The position numbers were made by a program, and so were the translations under genes. Shown piece by piece: positions 18,145-26,271 of a DNA stretch of 64,000 bases. The notes beneath the pieces were generated by a model that saw only the letters and a program-made list of their open reading frames with translations, searched no databases and was not told the origin of the DNA. Each line of letters begins with the position of its first letter. Positions within the stretch are counted from its first letter, which is position 1. Source of the DNA: CATQHL01 sp965204655 (lineage in GTDB: Bacteria; Actinomycetota; Acidimicrobiia; Acidimicrobiales; CATQHL01); the NCBI GenBank assembly GCA_965204655.1, contig OZ241998.1:124001-188000 (forward strand), written 5' to 3'.

Positions 18145-18798
18145 ATGCCAGACATCGTCCTTGCTCTTGAGACCCCCCGCGCCACGGGAAGCCGTCCTTC
18201 GCGCCGTTTGCGCCGTGAAGGCAAGGTGCCTGCCACGGTCTACGGTCTGTTCACCGAAGTCATCAGCGCGTCGGTTAACTACAGCGACCTTCGCAGCGCC
18301 CTCTCCACCGAGGCGGGCAGCAACGCGGTTCTTCGCCTGCAGTACGGCGGGGGCGATCACTTAGCGCTTGTGAGGGAGATGCAGCGCCACCCCATTCGGG
18401 GAGACGTGCTGCATGTGGACTTTTTGAGGGTGGACCCCGATGTTGCGGTACAGGTGGATGTGCCCGTACGACTGACAGGGCGCGCCTCTGCTGTGGAAGA
18501 GATGAACGGCATCGTCGACCAGGACCTGTTCGAAGTCAGTGTGCTGTCCGTACCCCGTTCCATACCCAACGAGTTGACAGTGGACATCTCCGAACTCACG
18601 GTCGGTTCTTCCATCACCGTCGCCGACATGGAATTCCCCGACGGCGTGACCTGCTTGGCCGCACCTCGAACTTCGGTGGTGTCCGGGATAATCACGCGTT
18701 CCGCTCTCATGGACGTTGAAGAGGAAGCTGAGGAAGGCGAGGGCGAAGGCGAAGCTGAAGACGTCGAAGGCGACGAAGACAGCGCGGAAAACGACTGA
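18145..18798 (+). CDS. rplY: 50S ribosomal protein L25 (long, Ctc-type)
   Basis: A 217-residue long-form bL25/general stress protein Ctc that binds 5S rRNA in the large subunit. The N-terminal L25 domain (about 1-90) contains SRRLRREGKVPATVYG. The C-terminal TL5-like beta domain has HPIRGDVLHVDFLRVD and the NELTVDISELTVGSSITVADME motif. The last 30 residues are an almost pure Glu/Asp/Gly tail, common in actinobacterial and other long L25 proteins. It lies directly upstream of pth, the usual gene pair. The start is ATG 18145 after a weak AGGTGAAAC site. Confidence 0.95.
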   Translation: MPDIVLALETPRATGSRPSRRLRREGKVPATVYGLFTEVISASVNYSDLRSALSTEAGSNAVLRLQYGGGDHLALVREMQRHPIRGDVLHVDFLRVDPDVAVQVDVPVRLTGRASAVEEMNGIVDQDLFEVSVLSVPRSIPNELTVDISELTVGSSITVADMEFPDGVTCLAAPRTSVVSGIITRSALMDVEEEAEEGEGEGEAEDVEGDEDSAEND

Positions 18799-18843
18799 GC
18801 GGAAAGCGGCTGAGGCTCCAGGCGGCTCCTTACAGCGGTCGAA

Positions 18844-19458
18844 TTGCGCAGGCGACCCACCCGCAAGGGCGGCTCGAAGCATTCCCCGACGCCCAAGGAC
18901 TGGCTCGTAGTCGGTTTAGGAAACCCCGGCTCCAAGTTCGCCGCCACGAGACACAACGCCGGCGCCAGCGCCGTCTTCTTATTGTCTAGACGGAACGAAG
19001 TCAAGTTCCGGCGCAGCAGGGCAGACGCACTTATCTGCGAAGTCCGTCTTGACGGGAAGCGGGTCGTCTTGGCCTGCCCGCAGACTTACATGAACCGCTC
19101 CGGAGAAAGCGTCGTCAAACTCTTGCGCCGCTACGAACTGAAGAGCCTGCAGAACCTAGTGGTGCTGCACGACGAACTGGATCTTCCTCCCGGGAAGATC
19201 CAGGTGAAGACGGGGGGCGGCCTGGCTGGCCACAAAGGTCTGGCTTCGCTGCGCCAACACCTTCGCTCAACCGACTTTACCAGGGTGCGGATAGGCATCG
19301 GCAAGCCCCCCAATTCCGCGGCAGGTGCTCTCTACGTCCTTCGCAGCGCCCCCAAGGCGGAGCTCGACGCCTTGGCCAGAGGGGTGGAGCGGGCGGCCGA
19401 CGCAGTTGAGTGCATCATCTCCGAAGGCCCTGATGCGGCCATGAACCGTTTCAACTAG
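18844..19458 (+). CDS. pth: Peptidyl-tRNA hydrolase
   Basis: A 204-residue Pth that releases peptides from prematurely dropped peptidyl-tRNA. The catalytic His is in GNPGSKFAATRHNAGA, the substrate-binding Asn in PQTYMNRSGESV, and the second motif is VVLHDELDLPPGKI, with GGLAGHKGLASL following. A TTG start at 18844 gives a short basic N-terminal extension (RRRPTRKGGSK) before the domain; a start closer to DWLVVGLGNPG cannot be excluded. It is followed by mfd two bases later. Confidence 0.96.
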   Translation: MRRRPTRKGGSKHSPTPKDWLVVGLGNPGSKFAATRHNAGASAVFLLSRRNEVKFRRSRADALICEVRLDGKRVVLACPQTYMNRSGESVVKLLRRYELKSLQNLVVLHDELDLPPGKIQVKTGGGLAGHKGLASLRQHLRSTDFTRVRIGIGKPPNSAAGALYVLRSAPKAELDALARGVERAADAVECIISEGPDAAMNRFN

Positions 19459-19460
19459 CG

Positions 19461-22400
19461 GTGAAGCAGGCGGCGAATACCGAAGCCGGGAGATCTGCTC
19501 TCAACCCGCTGGGAGATCTGCTGGGGGACATCGCTGCGATTCCCGCTCTGCGTTCGGCTCTGGGCAGACGCTCCGCCGATATGTCCGTGAGCGAAAGGGC
19601 GCAGCCGGCGGTGATCGCCGCCTTCGCCGAGGCGTCGGAACGCCGCCCGCTCGTGGTCTGCAGCCTCACCGAGACCGCCGCAGAAGGGCTGGCGTCCGAC
19701 ATAGAGTGCTGGCTGGGAGCGGGAAACTCGGCGCACCTGCCCGCCTGGGGGACTCTGCCCTTCGAGCGGATGAGCCCCACAGCTGCAGTAATGGGAGCCC
19801 GCATCCGGCTGATTCACCTGTTCTGCGGGGAGCACCACCGGGCGGACGCGCCGCTGGTGGTTACCTGCTCCGTCCGCGCTCTCATGCAGCGGCTAACCCC
19901 CGGTGCCGGAGAAGTTCAGCCGCTCGTAGTGAGCGCCGGACAGCAGATCGACCGCGACGAACTGGTCGCCGACCTCCTAGGCCGCGGCTATGAACGGGGC
20001 GTTCAGGTGGAAAGACGCGGGGAGGTGGCCGTGAGGGGGTCGATCGTGGACGTCTTCCCTTCCACCGGGCAGAGCCCCGTCCGCGTCGACCTCTGGGGTG
20101 ATGAGGTTGACCGCCTGTGCGAGTTTTCCGTTGGCAGTCAGCGTTCGGGCGCCGACCTCCCTGTAGTGGAGATCTACGGGTGCCGTGAACTAATACCTAC
20201 CGATCCGGTGCGCGTTAGAGCTGAACGCCTCATAGCCGAGGCGCCCTGGGGGAAGGAGCACTGGGAACGGCTGGCGGCGGGCGAGTTCTTTGAGGGCATG
20301 GAGGCATGGCTGCCTTGGCTGACCGATGAGTACCGGTCTTTTGCCCACCTGATTCCCGAAGAAGGGCTCGTCCTTCAGGTCGATCCGGCGGCGCTGGGGG
20401 CGCGCGCCCAGGAAATCCTGGCCGAAGAGGCCGAGTTGGCGGGTCACCTAGCCAAGAGTTGGAAAGTGAGATCCTCCGAGGCTCTGCCGAGTTTCCACGT
20501 TCCCCCCGAAGTCCTGCTGGCAGACTGCGAGGCACCAATCTGGAGCATCGACTCAGTGCCCCGAAGCCCGGATCAGCCTCTGGTGCAAGCCCGGGGGTGG
20601 GACGCCCCCTCGGCGGACAGCGGCCCGCTGCCGCAGGTCGCCTCCCTTCTTGGGGAGGGCTACCGGATCGCAGTAGCAGCCGACGGTGTCTCCTCCGCTC
20701 GTCGGCTCGGGGAAAGACTGCGTGAGCACGGGGTGGAAACTCTCGAGCGCTTCAAGCTGGAGGCGGCGTCCGGCTGCGCTGTATTCGTCGGCGCTCTGCG
20801 GAGCGGCTGTTTGCTGAGCGAGGCCAAGGTTGGGGTGTTGACGGAAGCCGACCTGGTGGGTAGGCGTCGTTCCCGCCGCCTGGGAGGCTCCCGCGGCGGC
20901 GGGGGTGGGGGAATCGTTTCTCTGGAGAGTCTGCAACCTGGGGGATACGTGGTGCACCGCCAGCACGGCGTGGCCCGTTACGGCGGGATGGTCACCAGAA
21001 GCATGGACGGGGTGGAGCGGGAGTACCTGTTGCTGGAGTATCGAGACGACGGACGCCTCTACGTACCCGCCGCCCAACTCGACGCCGTTCGTCAGTACAC
21101 CGGCGGGGAGAGTCCTAGGTTGAGCCGCATGGGGGGAGCGGACTGGCAGCGTACGAAGAGCCGTGCCAAGGAAGCCGCCTCGGAGGTGGTTGCCGAACTT
21201 GTAGATCTCTACCGCCGCCGGCAGACCATCACCGGGCATGCCTTTCCCCCCGACGGGCCGTGGCAGGCCGAGTTAGAGGAAGCCTTCGTTTACGCAGAGA
21301 CACCCGATCAACTCGCCGCGGTGGAGCAGGTCAAGAGTGATATGGAAAGCACTCGCCCCATGGACCGTCTTATCTGCGGCGACGTGGGCTTCGGGAAGAC
21401 GGAGATTGCAGTGAGGGCGGCGTTCAAGGCCATCTCCGACGGCAAGCAGGCGGCTGTGCTGGTGCCTACCACCCTCCTGGCTCAACAGCACGGCGGGACG
21501 TTTTCGGAGCGTTTCGCTTCGCTGCCGGTGCGGGTGGAGATCCTCAGCCGCTTCCTAACGCCCGCCGCCGCCCGTGAGGTGGTAGCGGGTCTCAAGAGCG
21601 GGTCGGTGGATCTGGTGATCGGCACTCACAGGCTGCTTTCCTCCGACGTCCGGTTCGCCAACCTGGGGCTGCTGGTCGTGGACGAAGAGCAGCGTTTCGG
21701 AGTTACGCACAAGGAAGCCATCAAGACGCTGCGCTCAGACGTGGATGTGCTCACGCTCACAGCCACCCCCATTCCCCGCACCCTGGAGATGAGCCTGACA
21801 GGCGTGCGCGACATGAGCGTGCTGCAGACGCCGCCGGCCGGTCGCCGCCCCATTCTCACCTACGTGGGCGGCTATGACGAACGCGCCGTCTCGGAGGCGA
21901 TTCGCCGCGAGATGCTGCGAGACGGGCAGGTCTTCTTCGTTCACAACAGGGTGGAAGACATCGAGCAGACCGCCGAGAGCCTGCACCGCCTAGTGCCGGA
22001 ATGCCGCTTGGCCGTGGCGCACGGGCAGATGGAAGAGAGCGTCCTAGAACGTGTCGTAGTGGACTTCTGGGAGGGGCGCTACGACATGCTGGTCTGCACC
22101 ACCATCATCGAATCAGGAATTGACATGCCCACGGTCAACACCCTCATCGTGGACCGCGCCGACCGGATGGGGCTGGCTCAGCTGCATCAACTCAGGGGTC
22201 GGGTGGGCAGGGCAGGCATGCGTGCGTATGCGTATTTCTTTACTCCGCCTGACGTCGTGCTTACCGACGATGCGTACGAGCGCCTCAAGGTGGTGGCCGA
22301 GTCCACCGAGTTGGGCTCTGGGATCAAAATCGCCATGCGCGATCTTGAAATCAGAGGGGCGGGCAACCTGCTCGGAAAGGGGCAGTCCGGACACATCGCC

Positions 22401-22946
22401 GCCGTCGGTTACGACCTCTATTGCGAGTTAGTGAGCGAGGCCATTGAGGAAATATCCGGCGCGGAGAAGCCTCCTCCTGCGCCCGAGGTGAGCATCGACC
22501 TGCCGGTGGACGTTCACCTGCCTGATGACTACATGCCTACCGAAGCCATGCGCTTCGCCGCCTATCGGCGCTTGGCTGAGGCGGCCGCCGCCGCAGACAT
22601 CGCAGACATCGCCGACGAGTGGCAGGATCGCTTCGGCCCCCTGCCGTCCACCGCCGCAGCGTTGCTAGAGGTGTCGCGGATCAGGGCGTTGTGCTTGGCG
22701 TCGAGCGTCCGGAGCGTGAGCACCCGCAGGCTCGACCGGCAGACTTGGGAGGTGCGCCTAGAGCCTGTCCAACTCGGCATCAGCCGCTCGGTGAGGATGG
22801 AGCGCCTCTATCCCTCGGCTAGTTATCAGGCTCATTCTCAGGAATTACGAATTCCCGTTCCGGCGTCGGAGGACTTGCCGAGGCTGATCAAGAGCGTTTT
22901 CGAAGAGTTGATCGTAGAGGATTCTCAGGCGGGCGCCGCGGCGTGA
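19461..22946 (+). CDS. mfd: Transcription-repair coupling factor Mfd
   Basis: An 1161-residue full-length Mfd that removes stalled RNA polymerase and recruits UvrA. The domains in order are an N-terminal UvrB-like module (about 1-350), an RNA-polymerase-interacting CarD-like domain around residues 490-560 (GGYVVHRQHGVARYGGM), a RecG-like SF2 motor with Walker A GDVGFGKTEIA and box II VDEEQRFGV, motif VI LHQLRGRVGRAG, and a C-terminal TRCF domain. The GTG start at 19461 follows the pth stop by two bases. The end overlaps mazG by 4 bases. Confidence 0.97.
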   Translation: MKQAANTEAGRSALNPLGDLLGDIAAIPALRSALGRRSADMSVSERAQPAVIAAFAEASERRPLVVCSLTETAAEGLASDIECWLGAGNSAHLPAWGTLPFERMSPTAAVMGARIRLIHLFCGEHHRADAPLVVTCSVRALMQRLTPGAGEVQPLVVSAGQQIDRDELVADLLGRGYERGVQVERRGEVAVRGSIVDVFPSTGQSPVRVDLWGDEVDRLCEFSVGSQRSGADLPVVEIYGCRELIPTDPVRVRAERLIAEAPWGKEHWERLAAGEFFEGMEAWLPWLTDEYRSFAHLIPEEGLVLQVDPAALGARAQEILAEEAELAGHLAKSWKVRSSEALPSFHVPPEVLLADCEAPIWSIDSVPRSPDQPLVQARGWDAPSADSGPLPQVASLLGEGYRIAVAADGVSSARRLGERLREHGVETLERFKLEAASGCAVFVGALRSGCLLSEAKVGVLTEADLVGRRRSRRLGGSRGGGGGGIVSLESLQPGGYVVHRQHGVARYGGMVTRSMDGVEREYLLLEYRDDGRLYVPAAQLDAVRQYTGGESPRLSRMGGADWQRTKSRAKEAASEVVAELVDLYRRRQTITGHAFPPDGPWQAELEEAFVYAETPDQLAAVEQVKSDMESTRPMDRLICGDVGFGKTEIAVRAAFKAISDGKQAAVLVPTTLLAQQHGGTFSERFASLPVRVEILSRFLTPAAAREVVAGLKSGSVDLVIGTHRLLSSDVRFANLGLLVVDEEQRFGVTHKEAIKTLRSDVDVLTLTATPIPRTLEMSLTGVRDMSVLQTPPAGRRPILTYVGGYDERAVSEAIRREMLRDGQVFFVHNRVEDIEQTAESLHRLVPECRLAVAHGQMEESVLERVVVDFWEGRYDMLVCTTIIESGIDMPTVNTLIVDRADRMGLAQLHQLRGRVGRAGMRAYAYFFTPPDVVLTDDAYERLKVVAESTELGSGIKIAMRDLEIRGAGNLLGKGQSGHIAAVGYDLYCELVSEAIEEISGAEKPPPAPEVSIDLPVDVHLPDDYMPTEAMRFAAYRRLAEAAAAADIADIADEWQDRFGPLPSTAAALLEVSRIRALCLASSVRSVSTRRLDRQTWEVRLEPVQLGISRSVRMERLYPSASYQAHSQELRIPVPASEDLPRLIKSVFEELIVEDSQAGAAA

Positions 22947-24400
22947 AAGCGTCTGCTGTCGAGGCGTCCGGTGCTCCATCCGCCAACTCCTCCCTGCCGC
23001 TGGTGGAGGTGGTGGGTTTAGGCCCGGCCGGGCCGGAGTGGATCACACCTCAGGTCGGGGAGTTGCTTGAGGAAGTTCCTCTACGCTACGTCCGCACCCT
23101 GCGCCATCCGGCCGCAGCGAACTTGGCGGGCGTAGAGAGTTGCGACGACCTCTACGAGAATTCCGAGCGTCTAGAGGACGTTTACAACGGCATAGTTGAG
23201 CGGCTGGTGGCGGCCGCCGAACGCTGGGGCAGGGTCCTCTATGCGGTTCCGGGTTCTCCGTGCGTCGCCGAGCGTTCAGTTCAACTCTTGGAGGACGATC
23301 CTCGCGTGGAGACGAGGGTGCATCCGGCGATGTCCTTTGTGGAACTGGCGTGGTCGCGCCTGGGCCTTGATCCCTTGGAGACGGGCGTGAGGTTGGTGGA
23401 CGGTCGGCGGTTCGCGTCTGAGGCAGCGGGCGAACGCGGCCCCTTTTTGGCTGCCCAGTGCGACTCGCCCGTTTGGCTCTCCGACATCGCAACTGCTCTT
23501 CCCTCTCCAGAGGCGGAGGTCTGGATCTTGCATCATCTAGGGCTGGAGAGCGAGAAGGTAGAGAGGGTCAGCGGATCGGATCTTGTTCGCTGGGAGGCGG
23601 CTGATCACCTCACCTCGGTGTTCGTTCCGCGGCTCGCCGAGCCCATCGCCGCTGACTTCGTCCGCTTTTCCGAGTTCGTGCGTACGCTGCGCGAGCGTTG
23701 TCCCTGGGACCGTGAGCAGACGCACAAGAGCCTGCGCCGCCACCTGATCGAAGAGACCTACGAAGTCCTAGAGGCCATAGACGGACTGCCCCACGCCGCC
23801 GGAACGTTTCCTTGCGCCCCGTCGGCGTCTAATGAAGGCCAAGACGCTGGCTGCGGCTACGAAGACCTTGAGGAGGAACTTGGCGACTTGCTCTTTCACG
23901 TCTTCTTCCACGCCCAGATGGCTACTGAGGCGGGTCAGTTCACCATCAGCGACGTAGTGAGTCGCGTGGAGACCAAACTCCGCAACCGTCATCCTCACGT
24001 CTTCGGAGACGTGGTCGCAGACACCTCCGAGGAGGTCAGAGCCAACTGGGAGCGCATCAAAAGGGACGAAAAAGGTCGGAATTCGGCCATGGAAGGCATT
24101 TCCGACTCCCTTCCGGCTTTGCTGCTAGCGCTGAAGGTGCAAAAGCGGGCAGATCAGTTCGGCGTCGGCTCCGACGCCGAAGCGATAAAAGGCGGGGGGC
24201 TTTCCGCCGCGGGGAAACTCCGGGAGTTCCTTGAGGGGGATTCCGAGCGTTGGGGGGAAGAATGGCTAGGCGGGTTGCTCTATGAGGCGGTCAATCTGGC
24301 GCGTCGTCGGTCGCTAGACCCGGAGTCTGCGCTGCGCCTAGCAGCCAAGAAGGCCAAAGCTGAGTTCACTGCCACCGAAGGGAGCGCCCCGACGTCCTGA
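22943..24400 (+). CDS. mazG: MazG-type nucleotide pyrophosphohydrolase with N-terminal tetrapyrrole-methylase-like domain
   Basis: A 485-residue two-domain protein of the YabN arrangement. Residues about 20-240 resemble the tetrapyrrole (corrin/porphyrin) methylase fold (VEVVGLGPAGPEWIT, YAVPGSPCVAERSVQLL). Residues about 250-400 form a MazG all-alpha NTP-pyrophosphohydrolase domain: CPWDREQTHKSLRRHLIEET, then EELGDLLFHVFFHAQMA with the metal-binding E-x-x-E and E-x-x-D residues, and KLRNRHPHVFGD. It hydrolyses NTPs to NMP and PPi. A Cys-containing insert of about 20 residues separates the first MazG motif from the second. Translation is coupled to mfd through a GTGA overlap. The same mfd-mazG order is found in mycobacteria. 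Confidence 0.93.
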   Translation: MKASAVEASGAPSANSSLPLVEVVGLGPAGPEWITPQVGELLEEVPLRYVRTLRHPAAANLAGVESCDDLYENSERLEDVYNGIVERLVAAAERWGRVLYAVPGSPCVAERSVQLLEDDPRVETRVHPAMSFVELAWSRLGLDPLETGVRLVDGRRFASEAAGERGPFLAAQCDSPVWLSDIATALPSPEAEVWILHHLGLESEKVERVSGSDLVRWEAADHLTSVFVPRLAEPIAADFVRFSEFVRTLRERCPWDREQTHKSLRRHLIEETYEVLEAIDGLPHAAGTFPCAPSASNEGQDAGCGYEDLEEELGDLLFHVFFHAQMATEAGQFTISDVVSRVETKLRNRHPHVFGDVVADTSEEVRANWERIKRDEKGRNSAMEGISDSLPALLLALKVQKRADQFGVGSDAEAIKGGGLSAAGKLREFLEGDSERWGEEWLGGLLYEAVNLARRRSLDPESALRLAAKKAKAEFTATEGSAPTS

Positions 24401-24485
24401 GGCGGGAAGGAATTCGGATTCGCCCTTTACCAGACCCTTCCCCTGGGGTATTTTTTCTTAAGGCACTTTTCCACAGTGTTTTCAC

Positions 24486-24512
24486 AGGCTCCCAAGCAAA
24501 GGCTCCCAAGCA
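24486..24512 (+). repeat. Direct 13-bp repeat in the eno leader
   Basis: AGGCTCCCAAGCA occurs at 24486-24498 and 24500-24512, immediately upstream of the eno start at 24528, in a region that otherwise lacks a clear ribosome-binding site. It could be leader structure or a recent slip duplication. Confidence 0.4.
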
Positions 24513-24527
24513 CACCTCATACGTCAG

Positions 24528-25865
24528 ATGGGCAAGATAAAGGAAATCGTCGGTCGGGAGGTTCTGGACTCCCGCGGCCACCCCACCGTGGAGGTGGACG
24601 TGCATCTTACGGACGGCTCTCGGGGCCGGGCGTCGGTTCCTTCCGGCGCCTCCACTGGACGTTTCGAAGCGGTGGAGCGACGCGACGGCGGAAGCAGGTA
24701 CGGGGGAAGGGGAGTACGAGAGGCGGCCGCCGCCGTGTCCAGGGAAATTAACGAAGCTCTGCGCGGCTGCGACGCTTCCGACCAGCAGGCGCTGGACAGA
24801 ACTCTGATCGATCTCGACTGCACCCCGGGAAAGTCCCGTCTAGGAGCCAACGCTCTGCTCGGCACTTCTCTGGCGGCGGCTCGTGCGTTTGCGGCCTGCC
24901 GCGGGGAACCCCTCTATCGCTCATTAGGCGGAGCGTCTGCCGATCTGCTCCCCATGCCCATGTTGAACGTTCTCAATGGCGGCGCCCATGCCAACAACCG
25001 TCTGGATTTTCAGGAGTTCATGATCCTGCCCGTGGGGGCTTCGACCTTTGCCGAGGCGCTGCGATGGAGCGTGGAGGTGTATCAAGCCCTGCGTGCTGAG
25101 TTGGCCGCCGCCGGGCACAGCACCGCGGTGGGTGACGAAGGGGGTTTTGCCCCCGATCTCGCCACTGCTGAGGAGGCTCTGAGTTTTTTGTGTGAAGGCA
25201 TCGTGCGGGCGGGTTTCAAAGCAGGAGAAGATTTCGCTCTGGCGCTGGACGCGGCGGCCAGCGAGTTCCACCGCGACGGCTCCTACGAGTTGGCAGGTTC
25301 TCAACTCAGCCTGGACTCCGATCAGATGGTCGGCTATCTAGCGGAGTTGGCGAAGAGCTATCCCATAGTTTCCATTGAAGACGGCATGGACGAAGAGGAC
25401 TGGGAGGGGTGGAAGAACCTCACGTCTTCGCTCGGCGGGCGCATCCAGTTGGTAGGGGACGACCTCTTCGTCACCAACCCTGGTCGTCTGAAGCGGGGAA
25501 TCGCTGAAGGGGCGGCCAATTCCATCCTCTTAAAAGTTAATCAAATAGGGACCCTCACCGAGACCCTGGAGGCCGTTCACTTGGCATCGGCAGCCGGTTT
25601 CAGTTCTGTCGTGTCGCACCGTTCCGGTGAAACCGAGGACTCGTTCATCGCAGACTTGGTCGTGGCCGCGGGCTGCGGGCAGATAAAGACCGGCGCACCT
25701 GCGCGCAGCGACCGCACCGCCAAGTACAACCAACTTCTACGGATTGAGGAAGAACTCGGAGAAACCGCCGCTTTTGCAGGCCGGGCGTACCTAGCTCCTC
25801 TTGAGGCCCCGGCGGGGGCTTCCGACGACCGACCCGAATCCCGTTCGGAGAGTGCAAGGCCATGA
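24528..25865 (+). CDS. eno: Enolase (phosphopyruvate hydratase)
   Basis: A 445-residue enolase interconverting 2-phosphoglycerate and phosphoenolpyruvate in glycolysis. The conserved elements are IVGREVLDSRGHPTVEVDV, GGAHANNRLDFQEFMILPVG, GDEGGFAPDL, the metal ligands in SIEDGMDEEDWEGW and VGDDLFVTN, the catalytic Lys in LLKVNQIGTLTE, and SHRSGETEDSFIADLVVA. It is slightly longer than usual because of a Pro/Ala/Glu-rich tail after residue 430. No typical ribosome-binding site precedes ATG 24528. It overlaps ftsB by 4 bases (ATGA). Confidence 0.97.
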   Translation: MGKIKEIVGREVLDSRGHPTVEVDVHLTDGSRGRASVPSGASTGRFEAVERRDGGSRYGGRGVREAAAAVSREINEALRGCDASDQQALDRTLIDLDCTPGKSRLGANALLGTSLAAARAFAACRGEPLYRSLGGASADLLPMPMLNVLNGGAHANNRLDFQEFMILPVGASTFAEALRWSVEVYQALRAELAAAGHSTAVGDEGGFAPDLATAEEALSFLCEGIVRAGFKAGEDFALALDAAASEFHRDGSYELAGSQLSLDSDQMVGYLAELAKSYPIVSIEDGMDEEDWEGWKNLTSSLGGRIQLVGDDLFVTNPGRLKRGIAEGAANSILLKVNQIGTLTETLEAVHLASAAGFSSVVSHRSGETEDSFIADLVVAAGCGQIKTGAPARSDRTAKYNQLLRIEEELGETAAFAGRAYLAPLEAPAGASDDRPESRSESARP

Positions 25866-26212
25866 ATGCCCAGAACACCCGAAAAGTCCGGAAGTCCCGT
25901 TTGTCCGTGGCGGTAAAAATCTCATTAGCAGCGGTGATATGCCTCGTCATCTTGGCCTGGGGTGTGCTGCCCGCCCGCAACTATCTGGGCCAGCGTATGG
26001 AGATCGCCGAACTCACCGAGAAACTGGCACAACTCAAAGTCAAGAACGAAGAGCTCAGGAATGAAATCCACCTCCTAGGGACCGACGAGGAGATAGAGCG
26101 CAGGGCAAGGCTCCAATTCGGCTTGGTCCGCCCAGGCGAAGAGGCATACGCCATCCTTCCCGCGCCGGAGTCGTCTACATTATCTTCTGAGGCAGGAAAC
26201 ACGCCCGGCTGA
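25862..26212 (+). CDS. ftsB: Septum formation initiator (FtsB/DivIC family)
   Basis: A 116-residue bitopic divisome protein. A basic cytoplasmic N-terminus (RKVRKSRLSVAVK) precedes one membrane helix at about residues 19-38, followed by a coiled coil (RMEIAELTEKLAQLKVKNEEL) and the characteristic GTDEEIERRARLQFGLVRPGEEAY segment. Family members bridge early and late divisome proteins. The ATGA overlap with eno is the standard actinobacterial arrangement; there DUF501 would normally follow, but here it lies 21.7 kb downstream. Confidence 0.92.
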   Translation: MNAQNTRKVRKSRLSVAVKISLAAVICLVILAWGVLPARNYLGQRMEIAELTEKLAQLKVKNEELRNEIHLLGTDEEIERRARLQFGLVRPGEEAYAILPAPESSTLSSEAGNTPG

Positions 26213-26271
26213 GAAACTCAATCGGTTCCTGCGCAATTCAAAATTCACATAGCCACAGGAGGTAGTTGGTT